From Streptococcus parasanguinis (GTDB taxonomy: Bacteria; Bacillota; Bacilli; Lactobacillales; Streptococcaceae): a DNA stretch of 43,189 nt. Both the position numbers and the translations under genes were made by a program. Shown piece by piece: positions 34,871 through 43,110 of the stretch (its first letter is position 1; the number at the start of each line of letters is the position of its first letter). Under the pieces are notes generated by a model. The model made no database searches. It had not been told where the DNA came from and worked only from the letters and a program-made list of their open reading frames with translations. Location: positions 1-43,189 of the forward strand of contig NZ_JUPI01000065.1 in NCBI RefSeq assembly GCF_001074805.1. Reading direction: 5' to 3'.

Positions 34871-34978
34871 CAGCACCTCCTTAAATCTATCCCTAAGAAT
34901 GGACAACCAAGGAGGAAGGTTACTGATAGGCTTGCCTACGTCTGGACTACCAACCAGAACTGTGTTTTTATCTTAGTT
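34871..34978 (-). ncRNA. yjdF-type riboswitch leader
   Basis: The yjdF leader of about 105 bases contains the sequence ACGTAGGCAAGCCTATCAGT and then CCTTCCTCCTTGG. The CCTCCTT (complement of 34909-34915) can pair with the AAGGAGG ribosome-binding site (complement of 34876-34882), so translation can be switched. Other stems are CCAAC/GTTGG and TCTGG/CCAGA. An extended -10 (TGCTATAAT; TATAAT 34985-34990) lies upstream. Identity rests on position before a DUF2992 gene and remembered conserved bases. Confidence 0.7.
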
Positions 34979-35012
34979 GGAACTATTATAGCATATTTAT
35001 AATCTATTTTTA

Positions 35013-36242
35013 TTACTTCTTCAAATACCTATCAAAAAAATGAATCGTAGCCAACCAAGAATCCTTACTCTCTTCCATCAGTAAACACCAATCTTTTCGA
35101 TAACGATGATTTGGTTGATAAGACACCGTCAACATGTGACCTGTTTCATGATATTTTTTAAATGTAATGTAGTGGCCTTTATAATGTGAGACAATATCAT
35201 CAATCGCTGACGAGGCATCCCATATTTCATCAACAGTACTTCCGAGCAATAAGATTGGTGAATGCATTTGACCAATATCTATCCTAGCAGAGCAATCTTT
35301 AGGGAAGTTTTTTCTAAAAAATTTACTGAATAGATAATCTCCAAGTCGAAACTTTTGATAGGGAAGTTCTTTTTGCAAATGCGTCCAAGAAGAAGTATGA
35401 GAGTTCCATTTCCCTTTTATCCCTTCATATACCACATCAGAGGGTGAATTTAGTACCAAACATTGAACGTCATTAAAAAGGCTCTCCTCAGCTAAAACGA
35501 ATTCTGCTCCCTTAGACCGTCCATATATTCCAATTTTTTCACTATCTACTTGGGGATGCTGACGTAGATAATCCTTTGCTTCCACAAGGCACTCTAAAGG
35601 AATACGCTCCAAATGTTTTGGTAACCCCTCTAAACCAAAATAAGCTATCGCAAGACAAATATAGCCTCTAGAAGATAAAAGCTGAGCTATATTCTGTACC
35701 TTTTCAATCCGTCCTTCACTACCGCTCACAATAATCACGGCTGGCGCCTTTCTTAACTTTTTATCATAAAATAATCGACCTTGAAAATGTTTCCCGTAAA
35801 TATCTTGATGACTAATTTGCGAACTCATGTAATGTCTTGTGAAAGTTCTCTCTGCAATGACAGTATTTCCTTGCATAATTTTGATATCCACAAAAAAATG
35901 ATCTAATAAGGGAATTTCAGAAAGAGAGTTTGGAAGTTTCTTTCTCTCATTGGTTAAGGGCTTAGCATTAAAAAATAGTCCCATTGTTGAAATGCCTTCA
36001 TAAGAGCCAGAACAAGATGGAGTTTGTGAAATATCAATAATACCATTCTTATCTGATACAAAAGTCCCTGTTGATCTCCATAAAACATCATGGGCTAAAA
36101 GCATGGGGGCATTGATACAATAATAATCAGTTAGGTACATCTCGACTCTATATGTTTCTCTTGGTTTTAAGCCATTGATGACAATATTAAAAGATTCGTC
36201 TGCTAACTCAGACTCTGAGATAAGTTCAATTTGTATATTCAT
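35013..36242 (-). CDS. BAAT/acyl-CoA thioesterase-family alpha/beta hydrolase
   Basis: A 409-residue protein with an N-terminal beta-sandwich of the thioesterase/BAAT type (about 1-140, including VEMYLTDYYCINAPM) and a C-terminal alpha/beta hydrolase. The nucleophile elbow is YGRSKGAEF with Ser (Cys in vertebrate BAAT, Ser in thioesterases), acid in STVDEIWDA and His in YHETGHML. In mammals the family hydrolyses acyl-CoA or conjugates bile acids; bacterial roles are poorly known. It is preceded by a MarR gene and by a palindrome identical in its arms to the one at the marR promoter, so the regulator probably controls it. No clear terminator follows. Confidence 0.82.
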   Translation of the reverse strand: MNIQIELISESELADESFNIVINGLKPRETYRVEMYLTDYYCINAPMLLAHDVLWRSTGTFVSDKNGIIDISQTPSCSGSYEGISTMGLFFNAKPLTNERKKLPNSLSEIPLLDHFFVDIKIMQGNTVIAERTFTRHYMSSQISHQDIYGKHFQGRLFYDKKLRKAPAVIIVSGSEGRIEKVQNIAQLLSSRGYICLAIAYFGLEGLPKHLERIPLECLVEAKDYLRQHPQVDSEKIGIYGRSKGAEFVLAEESLFNDVQCLVLNSPSDVVYEGIKGKWNSHTSSWTHLQKELPYQKFRLGDYLFSKFFRKNFPKDCSARIDIGQMHSPILLLGSTVDEIWDASSAIDDIVSHYKGHYITFKKYHETGHMLTVSYQPNHRYRKDWCLLMEESKDSWLATIHFFDRYLKK

Positions 36243-36255
36243 ATCTTCCTCTTTT

Positions 36256-36274
36256 TTGTTAATGTAATTAACAA
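36256..36274. promoter_or_regulatory. MarR-type operator before the BAAT-family gene
   Basis: TTGTTAATGTAATTAACAA, a perfect 8-bp inverted repeat around three bases, 14 bases before ATG 36242. Its arms equal those of the palindrome at 36769-36787. Confidence 0.65.
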
Positions 36275-36287
36275 TGTAGTTTTAAAA

Positions 36288-36311
36288 TTACCGTGATTTT
36301 TACCACGGTAA
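36288..36311 (-). terminator. Hairpin at the end of the marR gene
   Basis: TTACCGTG/CACGGTAA stem overlapping the stop codon, followed on the minus strand by TTTTAAAA. Probably a weak terminator or attenuator before the BAAT-family gene. Confidence 0.5.
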
Positions 36312-36755
36312 TTCTCGCCATACCTGTTCAACATCATCCATCAGTTTCATAACCATTTGAAGGTCCTCATCACTATAGTTTCTTAAAACTGAAAAAATGG
36401 TTTTTTCAATATGTTCTTGCTGCTCTTTATGGATGTTAAAAACTTCAACCCCTTTTTTGGATAATATCAGATATTTATTTTTTTCATTATCCTGTGCAAA
36501 TTCAAAAGTAACGAGGTCTTTCTTGGTTAAACGTCTAACACTCTGAGTAATAGCGCTCCTTGATACTTCAAGTAACTCAGATAATTTCACTAGATTCACA
36601 GGCTGATTCCGACCTATTAGATCAATCAAATGGACTTCATTAATAGTGATTGATTTATCAATACTATTCCTATGCTGATCCTTTTTCAACTGTTCAAAAG
36701 CTAAAGCAAAGCTGTTAAAACGATTATTAAACTTATGCAGTTCTTTCTTATTCAT
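36300..36755 (-). CDS. MarR-family regulator of the BAAT-family gene
   Basis: A 151-residue winged-helix protein: helix-turn-helix visible as VNLVKLSELLEVSRSAITQSVRRLTKKDLV and wing around FAQDNEKNKYLILSKKG. ATG 36755 has AGAAGGA upstream; a longer reading to 36806 runs through the promoter and operator and is rejected. Its promoter has TTGACA (36801-36806), 17 bases and TAATAT (36778-36783), with the -10 inside a palindrome, so it is predicted to repress itself. The same palindrome precedes the next gene. Confidence 0.86.
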   Translation of the reverse strand: MNKKELHKFNNRFNSFALAFEQLKKDQHRNSIDKSITINEVHLIDLIGRNQPVNLVKLSELLEVSRSAITQSVRRLTKKDLVTFEFAQDNEKNKYLILSKKGVEVFNIHKEQQEHIEKTIFSVLRNYSDEDLQMVMKLMDDVEQVWRELPW

Positions 36756-36768
36756 AGTTTCCTTCTTT

Positions 36769-36806
36769 TTGTTAATGATATTAACAAAATATCGTTTTCT
36801 TGTCAA
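36769..36806 (-). promoter_or_regulatory. marR promoter with overlapping operator
   Basis: TTGTTAAT-GAT-ATTAACAA palindrome at 36769-36787 covers the -10 TAATAT (36778-36783); the -35 TTGACA is at 36801-36806 on the minus strand. Confidence 0.7.
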
Positions 36807-36819
36807 GAAGAGTCAAAAA

Positions 36820-36844
36820 TCCTCCAGAACTTAGCTCTGAAGGA
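36820..36844 (-). terminator. Terminator of leuS
   Basis: TCCTTCAGA/TCTGGAGGA stem with one G-T pair and a seven-base loop, followed on the minus strand by TTTTTGAC, ten bases after the leuS stop. Confidence 0.8.
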
Positions 36845-36853
36845 ATTTTAATT

Positions 36854-39355
36854 TTATTTCACAACGATGTTAACAAGTTTGTTCGGTACACTAATCACTT
36901 TCACGATTTCTTTGCCATCAATCTCTGCCTTGACTTTGTCGTCAGCTAGAGCGACTTCTTGCAATTCTTCACGAGAAAGGTCTTTTGCGACCATGAGTTT
37001 AGCACGGACTTTTCCTTTGATTTGAACGACGATTTCGATTTCGTCTTCAATCAATTTTCTTTCGTCCCATGTTGGCCAAGCTACGTAAGAGATTGACTCA
37101 CCTGTTGCTGCCACTGTTTGCCAGAGTTCTTCTGCCAAGTGAGGGGCAAATGGAGCAATCAATTGGATGAAGCCTTTGGCGTAATCCACATAGAGTTTAT
37201 CTTCCTTGTTAGCAGCATTGACAAAGACCATGAGCTGGGCAATGGCTGTGTTGAATTTCATAGACTCAATTTGCTCTGTGACAGCTTTAACGGTTTCGTT
37301 ATAAACCTTGTCTAGAGCACCATTGTTTTCCGCAACGATTTCTTTACTTGTGATCAAACGGTACACACGGTCGAGGAACTTACGACTTCCTTCCAGACCT
37401 TCTTCAGACCAAGCGATCGAAGCATCGAGTGGTCCCATGAACATTTCATAAACACGAAGGGTATCGGCACCGTATTGTTCCACCACATCGTCTGGGTTGA
37501 CCACGTTCTTGAGGGATTTAGACATCTTAGCTGGTGCTTGCTCCAATTCTTCCCCTGTTTCCACATGGAAGAAGGAACCGTCACGTTTTTCAACCTTGTC
37601 AGTCGCTACAAGAGCACCGCGATGGTCACGGTAGCTAGTTCCCAAGATCATTCCTTGGTTAAAGAGTTTTTGGAACGGTTCTTTAGTTGGAACAACACCG
37701 ATATCATAGAGGAATTTATGCCAGAAACGAGCGTAAAGCAAGTGGAGCACGGCGTGTTCTGCACCACCCACATAGATATCGACTGGCAACCATTGTTTGA
37801 GGAGGTCCTCATCAGCCAATTTCTCAGTATTGTGTGGGTCGATATAACGGAGGTAATACCAGCTTGAACCTGCCCATTGTGGCATGGTGTTGGTCTCGCG
37901 ACGACCTCTGACCCCATCTTCACGAGTCACTTCCAGCCAGTCTGTCAGGTTAGCTAATGGGCTTTCACCAGTACCTGAAGGGCGGATATCCTTGGTGACT
38001 GGCAAGACAAGTGGGAGTTCATTTTCTGGAACAGCTGTTGAAGTTCCATCTTCCCAATGAATGATTGGGATTGGTTCACCCCAGTAACGTTGACGGCTAA
38101 AGAGCCAGTCGCGGAGACGGTAGGTAACCTTTTCTTGACCGCAGCCTTTTTCTTCCAACCAAGCCACAATCTTGGCAATCGCATCTTCTTTGTTGAGTCC
38201 GTTCAAGAAGTCAGAGTTGACGTGAAGGCCGTCTTCTGTATAGGCAGCTTCTGCTACGTTTCCACCTTCCAACACTTCTACGATTGGAAGGCCAAACTGT
38301 TTAGCAAATTCCCAGTCACGTTCATCGTGGGCAGGTACGGCCATAACGGCACCTGTTCCGTAGCTAGCAAGAACGTAGTCGGCAATCCAGATTGGGATTT
38401 CTTTACCATTGACAGGGTTTACGGCATAAGCACCCGTCCAAACCCCTGTTTTTTCCTTAGCAAGGTCTGTACGAGCCAAGTCTGATTTAAGGCTAGCTTG
38501 GTGTTTGTAGTCCGCTACAGCCTTAGCTTGTTCAGGTGTTGTAATGGCATCTACCAAGTCATGCTCAGGCGCCAAAACAGTGAAGGTCGCCCCAAAAAGG
38601 GTATCAGGACGAGTGGTAAAGACGGTGAATTCCTTATCAGTCCCTTTCACCTTAAAAGTGACATTGGCACCAGTTGATTTCCCAATCCAGTTGCGTTGCA
38701 TGTCCTTGATAGACTCTGGCCAGTCAAGGTCATCCAAGTCAGTCAGCAAACGCTCTGCATAGGCAGTGATTTTAAGCATCCATTGGCGCATTGGTTTACG
38801 GACAACTGGATAGCCTCCACGCTCAGAAGTTCCGTCAGGAAGGACTTCTTCGTTGGCGATGGCTGTTCCCAACTCTTCCACCCAGTTTACTGGCACTTCC
38901 GCTTCATAAGCCAAACCTTTTTCGTAAAGCTTAGTAAAAATCCATTGCGTCCATTTGTAGTAGTTCGGATCTGTAGTATTAACTTCACGGTCCCAGTCGT
39001 AAGAGAATCCAAGCGCATTGATTTGACGTTTGAAGTTAGCAATGTTTTCTGCTGTGAATTCAGCTGGATCATTCCCTGTATCCATCGCATATTGCTCTGC
39101 AGGCAAACCAAAAGCATCCCATCCCATTGGGTGAAGGACATTGTAGCCTTGCGCACGTTTGAAACGGCTAAGGATATCTGTTGCTGTGTAGCCTTCTGGG
39201 TGTCCTACGTGTAGACCCGCTCCAGATGGGTAAGGGAACATGTCCAATGCATAAAACTTAGGTTTTGAAGCATCTGTTCCTGTCTTAAAAGTATGATGGT
39301 CAACCCAGTATTTTTGCCACTTAGGCTCAATTTCTTTATGATTGTAAAAACTCAT
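36854..39355 (-). CDS. leuS: Leucyl-tRNA synthetase
   Basis: A class I synthetase of 833 residues that charges tRNA-Leu. HIGH-type motif as HVGHPEG (with [13 protein letters not shown] near residue 40), a CP1 editing domain (about 220-410, with TTRPDTLFG and DERD near the editing site), and the KMSKS motif exactly as KMSKS near residue 615. The anticodon-binding and C-terminal domains are complete. The ATG follows TTGGAGAG at good distance. An extended -10 (TGGTATAAT; 39385-39390) is about 30 bases upstream. The leader is too short for a T-box. Confidence 0.97.
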   Translation of the reverse strand: MSFYNHKEIEPKWQKYWVDHHTFKTGTDASKPKFYALDMFPYPSGAGLHVGHPEGYTATDILSRFKRAQGYNVLHPMGWDAFGLPAEQYAMDTGNDPAEFTAENIANFKRQINALGFSYDWDREVNTTDPNYYKWTQWIFTKLYEKGLAYEAEVPVNWVEELGTAIANEEVLPDGTSERGGYPVVRKPMRQWMLKITAYAERLLTDLDDLDWPESIKDMQRNWIGKSTGANVTFKVKGTDKEFTVFTTRPDTLFGATFTVLAPEHDLVDAITTPEQAKAVADYKHQASLKSDLARTDLAKEKTGVWTGAYAVNPVNGKEIPIWIADYVLASYGTGAVMAVPAHDERDWEFAKQFGLPIVEVLEGGNVAEAAYTEDGLHVNSDFLNGLNKEDAIAKIVAWLEEKGCGQEKVTYRLRDWLFSRQRYWGEPIPIIHWEDGTSTAVPENELPLVLPVTKDIRPSGTGESPLANLTDWLEVTREDGVRGRRETNTMPQWAGSSWYYLRYIDPHNTEKLADEDLLKQWLPVDIYVGGAEHAVLHLLYARFWHKFLYDIGVVPTKEPFQKLFNQGMILGTSYRDHRGALVATDKVEKRDGSFFHVETGEELEQAPAKMSKSLKNVVNPDDVVEQYGADTLRVYEMFMGPLDASIAWSEEGLEGSRKFLDRVYRLITSKEIVAENNGALDKVYNETVKAVTEQIESMKFNTAIAQLMVFVNAANKEDKLYVDYAKGFIQLIAPFAPHLAEELWQTVAATGESISYVAWPTWDERKLIEDEIEIVVQIKGKVRAKLMVAKDLSREELQEVALADDKVKAEIDGKEIVKVISVPNKLVNIVVK

Positions 39356-39384
39356 AGCGTCTCTCCAATTTTCGTGATGTTCCT

Positions 39385-39390
39385 ATTATA
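39385..39390 (-). promoter_or_regulatory. -10 element of leuS
   Basis: TATAAT with TGG before it (extended -10) on the minus strand and a weak CTTTAA 17 bases upstream. Start near 39378. Confidence 0.65.
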
Positions 39391-39434
39391 CCATTTTTAG
39401 GCGATTTTTAAAGGTTCAGACAAAGAAAAAGAGA

Positions 39435-39602
39435 CTGGGCAAAAACTGTCCAGCCTTCGATGCTTGATAGAAATAACAGTATGACGCAGTGGTTGATTGG
39501 CATCTTTGTTCGCTTTTTAAGCTCCAAAGATGACCTAATCAACTGTGCGGGGGTGGGAAAACGAACTCTTTTCATCCAGTCCGAGTTCTTTCCCACTCCC
39601 CC
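39435..39602. repeat. Hairpin-rich intergenic element between the peptide-binding gene and leuS
   Basis: Three stems in a row: 39435-39453 (CTGG...CCAG), a long imperfect one pairing 39485-39508 with 39525-39549 (CGCAGTGGTTGATTGG against CCTAATCAACTGTGCG, continued by CATCTTTG/CAAAGATG), and 39549-39568 with 39583-39602 (GGGGGTGGGAAAACGAACTC against its near complement). It looks like a mobile miniature or BOX-like repeat of streptococcal genomes, and also acts as the terminator region of the upstream gene. No coding potential was seen. Confidence 0.55.
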
Positions 39603-39625
39603 ATCCTGTTTTCTCTAAGAAAAGT

Positions 39626-41605
39626 CTATTTCACATGCTTTTCAAGTTCTTTTTGCGCTTTTTTATTGGATTCTTCTTTTTCTTTCTTCCATTGTTCACG
39701 CGCTTTGTCGTAGTCTTTCGCCGCTACGACCTTGTCTTGAACTTCTAAATACTTATAGTTAAAGGTTTGACCCTTGTGGCCGGTCCAAGCAAAGGCTGCA
39801 GAGTATGGTACAGTCTTACGAACGACTGGAGAAGCTCCATCCGAATGAATCGGAATCAAGAGGGCGCTATCGGTCAACCAAGCTTGAGCCGCAGCATATT
39901 TTTCATAACGCTTGTTGACATCTGTGTTTTCTTTTTGAGCGTCTTCAATTAATTGATCGTACTCATCAAAGCCAGCTGCTTTTGCCGCAGCATTATCCGT
40001 ACCAGCATCGAATCCAAAGTAAGAATTGGCATTTTCACCAGATTTACCACTGGTGATGTCGATGTAAGAAGATGGGTCCGTATAGTCTGGTCCCCAGCCC
40101 AAGTTATTGTTCAAATCCCAATCTTGTTGCGAAGCATTTTCAGCAAAGTAGGTCACCCGTTGAAGATCATCCTCAGAAACCATATTCAGGTCGATGACAA
40201 TATTTTCTGCTCCCAATGTAGACTCAACTGATTGTTTAAAGGATTGGGCTTGTTTGATTCCTTCCGTAAAAGTCGAAGAAGTTGGAAGATCCAAATGAAT
40301 TGGGAATTCAACTCCTTGAGCCTGCAAGTCTGCCTTAGCTTTGGCAAACTCTTCTTTGGCCTTGGTTGGATTGTAGAGGGTGTCTTTTCCATCTGCAACA
40401 GAGACCCCTTTCCATTCATCCCCATAAGCTTCCAAGTCTTTTTCTACTGCATCACCAAATTGTTTGCCATCGATTTGGACAAAGTTTGGTGGCGTAAAGG
40501 TATTACGGATCACCTTATTGGCACCCGCTTCCCCGTTAGCTTGCGCTACATAAGCCTTGCGGTTAAAGGCAAACATAATGGCTTGACGGAAGTCCTTGTT
40601 CAAGATTGCTTTCTTGGTAGAGGCCTTTTGAGCGTCCGTGGTCTTCTTTGTGATTTCATAGGCCTGACGGTCAATGTTGAAGGAAAGGTTATAGGTTGAG
40701 GAACCTTGATCAGTATAGACGATGTCGTCCTTATGCTTCTTCTCTACACTCTTATAGTTGGAACCATTTGGGAAAACACGGGCAACTGTATAGTCACCGT
40801 TATCAAATCCACGGATCAGAGACTCGGAGTCTTGACCATCATAATAAGTCAGTTTAACTTTACTGATCTTGACATTTTCCGCATCCCAGTAGGTTGGATT
40901 TTTTTCTAATATCGCAGAAGATTTCGAAGTGATGGATTTGATCAAATAAGGACCGCAGTAGAGGATACTAGACGGAGAGGTTCCTTGACCGTAATCATCT
41001 CCCTTGGATTTCAAGAATTCTTCGTTGACCGGCATCAGGATCCCCATCGTGGTCTTAGAATTCCAGAAGCTTTCAGGCTGGCTCAAGGTATATTGAACGG
41101 TATAATCATCAATCGCTTTCACACCAACGGTTGAGAAATCAGATGTTTTCCCTGTAACATAGTCATCCAAGCCTTTGACAGATTTTTGGACCAAGTAAAT
41201 CGCTTGTGATTTCTTATCTGCTGCGTGCTTGAGACCTGTCACAAAGTCTTGGGCCTTAACCTCTCCTCCATATTCTTCCCCTTCAGAAGTCATCCATTTG
41301 ACCCCTTTGCGGAGTTTATAAGTATAGGTCAAGCCATCTTTGGAAACAGTCCAGTCTTTAGCAAGTGATGGGATTAAGTTCCCATACTTGTCTACTTCCA
41401 ATAATCCATCTACCGCATTTCCTGTAAACTCGGAAGTCGATTTTTTATTGGAAATCGAATAGTCGAGAGTATCCGGATCCTGGGTATAAACATAGCTAAA
41501 CGTCTGTCCACCGGAACTTCCAGATTTTCCACCTGAGCAAGCTACTAGGACACCAGCTGATAAAAGCAGAGCGCTGGTAGCTAAGAGTACCTTTCCTTTG
41601 TTCAT
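39626..41605 (-). CDS. Oligopeptide-binding lipoprotein, AliA/OppA family
   Basis: A 659-residue extracellular lipoprotein that binds peptides for an Opp-type ABC importer. Signal peptide with lipobox LVAC (Cys23 from ATG 41605), then the SBP_bac_5 domain (TFSYVYTQDPDTLDYS and onward) and a Lys/Glu-rich C-terminal tail. No permease or ATPase gene is adjacent, as for the unlinked AliA/AliB-type accessory binding proteins of streptococci, which deliver peptides (including signal peptides) to the main Opp system. ATG 41605 is preferred over GTG 41614 because of GAGGT seven bases upstream. A cre site in the promoter implies CcpA control. Confidence 0.9.
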   Translation of the reverse strand: MNKGKVLLATSALLLSAGVLVACSGGKSGSSGGQTFSYVYTQDPDTLDYSISNKKSTSEFTGNAVDGLLEVDKYGNLIPSLAKDWTVSKDGLTYTYKLRKGVKWMTSEGEEYGGEVKAQDFVTGLKHAADKKSQAIYLVQKSVKGLDDYVTGKTSDFSTVGVKAIDDYTVQYTLSQPESFWNSKTTMGILMPVNEEFLKSKGDDYGQGTSPSSILYCGPYLIKSITSKSSAILEKNPTYWDAENVKISKVKLTYYDGQDSESLIRGFDNGDYTVARVFPNGSNYKSVEKKHKDDIVYTDQGSSTYNLSFNIDRQAYEITKKTTDAQKASTKKAILNKDFRQAIMFAFNRKAYVAQANGEAGANKVIRNTFTPPNFVQIDGKQFGDAVEKDLEAYGDEWKGVSVADGKDTLYNPTKAKEEFAKAKADLQAQGVEFPIHLDLPTSSTFTEGIKQAQSFKQSVESTLGAENIVIDLNMVSEDDLQRVTYFAENASQQDWDLNNNLGWGPDYTDPSSYIDITSGKSGENANSYFGFDAGTDNAAAKAAGFDEYDQLIEDAQKENTDVNKRYEKYAAAQAWLTDSALLIPIHSDGASPVVRKTVPYSAAFAWTGHKGQTFNYKYLEVQDKVVAAKDYDKAREQWKKEKEESNKKAQKELEKHVK

Positions 41606-41644
41606 ACAATTCACCTCATTGTAAAAATGTTATATTCAATTTAA

Positions 41645-41672
41645 ATTATAGCACTTTCCAGGAAAATGTAAA
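41645..41672 (-). promoter_or_regulatory. Promoter of the peptide-binding lipoprotein gene
   Basis: TTTACA (41667-41672), 16 bases, TATAAT (41645-41650) on the minus strand; the -35 lies inside a cre site. Confidence 0.75.
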
Positions 41673-41682
41673 CGCTTTTACT
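41667..41682. promoter_or_regulatory. cre site (CcpA operator)
   Basis: TGTAAACGCTTTTACT, close to the catabolite-responsive consensus TGWAANCGNTNWCA. It overlaps the -35, so CcpA binding should repress when preferred sugars are present. Confidence 0.65.
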
Positions 41683-41742
41683 GCGAAATTATTCTCTTTT
41701 TTCTTTTTCTAGAATTTTTTCCGTTTTAATCCCTAACCTGTA

Positions 41743-41751
41743 TGATATAAT
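41743..41751 (+). promoter_or_regulatory. Extended -10 promoter of the dacA-type gene, predicting a leaderless mRNA
   Basis: TG-A-TATAAT with TATAAT at 41746-41751. The expected start, about seven bases on, coincides with ATG 41759. No Shine-Dalgarno is present. Confidence 0.6.
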
Positions 41752-41758
41752 GGAATTT

Positions 41759-43072
41759 ATGAATAACGGGAGACATTTACACAAACGACTAAAACACAGC
41801 CTCTTGTCCCTCCTTGTAGGAGTCTTGACATTAGGCCCTATCTCTACTGCTTTTGCGGACGATATCTATCAGCAAGAAGATGTCATGAAAATTGCAGCCG
41901 ATGCTGGACTGGTATTGGATGATTTTTACAAGCCTAAGGCCGACATCGTCATCGATGCCAATACTGGAGCCATCCTATACGGAGACAATATCGATACGGT
42001 CCGGGACTCAGGCAGCATGGCCAAACTCATGAGTGCCTATGTGGTCTTTCGGGCTCTCAAAGAAGGCAAGATCAAGTACGATACCGTGATCACAGCAACT
42101 GCGTCAGACCAAGCCATTTCGGAAAACAATCTGTTAAGCAACTCACCGATTGTGGCTGGCGTAGACTACAAAGTATCGGAATTGATCAAGATGCTCTTTG
42201 TTCCCTCTTCCAGCGCAGCTGTAATTATGCTCGCAAACGCTGTTACGGACAATGATCCCGATAAGTTTTTGGACTTAATGAATCAGTACGCACAAGAAAT
42301 GGGGATGAGCCATACCAAATGGCACAATCCAAATGGGGCAATGATTTCGGTGCTTCAAGGCTACTACAACCCTCAGCGCTACGATGTCAATGCCAATAAC
42401 GAAATTACAGCGCGAGACATGTCTATTCTGGCTTATCACATCGTAAACGACCTGCCAGAAATGTTGGAATACACCAAGCAAGCTCACACCACCATCATGG
42501 AAGGAACCCCTTACGAGCAAAGCTACGATAATTACAACACTTCCCTCGAAGGTGGAAAGTTCGCCCTCAAAGGAACAGATGGACTCAAGACCGGATCTAG
42601 CCCGACTGCTGACTACAACTATACCGCGACAACCAAGCGGGGTAAACAACGGATTATCGAAGTCATCCTAGGCGTTGGAAACTACGATGTCGAGATCGCC
42701 GAAAGCTACCGCAATCAGATCGGAAATACCTTGGCTGAGAAAATGTTCGCAGACTACCAGTATAAAAAAGTCCTTTCTGCAGGGGAACACACCATCGACG
42801 GGAAGACCATTCAACTGAAGCAAGACTTCTATGCAACCGTTAAAAAAGGTACGAATCCAGCAATTAAACTGGAAAACAACCGCCTGGTCGTCCAAAACGG
42901 CTTGCAACAGGTATCTCCAAGTATTAAGGCAGGAATAGCCGTGAGCGATTCTAAAGCAACAAACTCTAGCAGTAAACAGAAGGGACTAGATGCCATGTGG
43001 CTCTTCTGCTTCTTGCCAGCCGGAATTTTATACCTGATCTTTAAACAAACCGATCCAAAAAGAAGAAAATAG
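41759..43072 (+). CDS. dacA: DacA-type D-alanyl-D-alanine carboxypeptidase (low-mass PBP)
   Basis: A 437-residue exported penicillin-binding protein that trims the terminal D-Ala of peptidoglycan stem peptides. Signal peptide ending near TAFA-DD, catalytic SMAK (S-x-x-K) in DSGSMAKLMS, KTG in DGLKTGSSPT, a C-terminal beta domain and a final membrane anchor (AMWLFCFLPAGILYLIF) with basic end. The middle motif, normally SxN, reads PSSSAAV without the Asn. ATG 41759 is preferred over ATG 41750, which overlaps the -10 box. Length and topology fit the family. It could instead belong to a DacA-related hydrolase subgroup because of the altered motif. Confidence 0.86.
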   Translation: MNNGRHLHKRLKHSLLSLLVGVLTLGPISTAFADDIYQQEDVMKIAADAGLVLDDFYKPKADIVIDANTGAILYGDNIDTVRDSGSMAKLMSAYVVFRALKEGKIKYDTVITATASDQAISENNLLSNSPIVAGVDYKVSELIKMLFVPSSSAAVIMLANAVTDNDPDKFLDLMNQYAQEMGMSHTKWHNPNGAMISVLQGYYNPQRYDVNANNEITARDMSILAYHIVNDLPEMLEYTKQAHTTIMEGTPYEQSYDNYNTSLEGGKFALKGTDGLKTGSSPTADYNYTATTKRGKQRIIEVILGVGNYDVEIAESYRNQIGNTLAEKMFADYQYKKVLSAGEHTIDGKTIQLKQDFYATVKKGTNPAIKLENNRLVVQNGLQQVSPSIKAGIAVSDSKATNSSSKQKGLDAMWLFCFLPAGILYLIFKQTDPKRRK

Positions 43073-43075
43073 AAA

Positions 43076-43110
43076 AAGAACTCCCATTACCATAAGGTAT
43101 GGGAGTTCTT
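43076..43110. terminator. Terminator after the dacA-type gene
   Basis: AAGAACTCCCAT/ATGGGAGTTCTT, a 12-bp perfect stem with further ACC/GGT pairs after a one-base bulge, directly after the stop codon. The T run is short. Confidence 0.7.

Noticed and set aside
39356-39420. T-box leader for leuS
   Set aside because: The predicted leader is about 25-30 bases, too short, and there is no T-box sequence.
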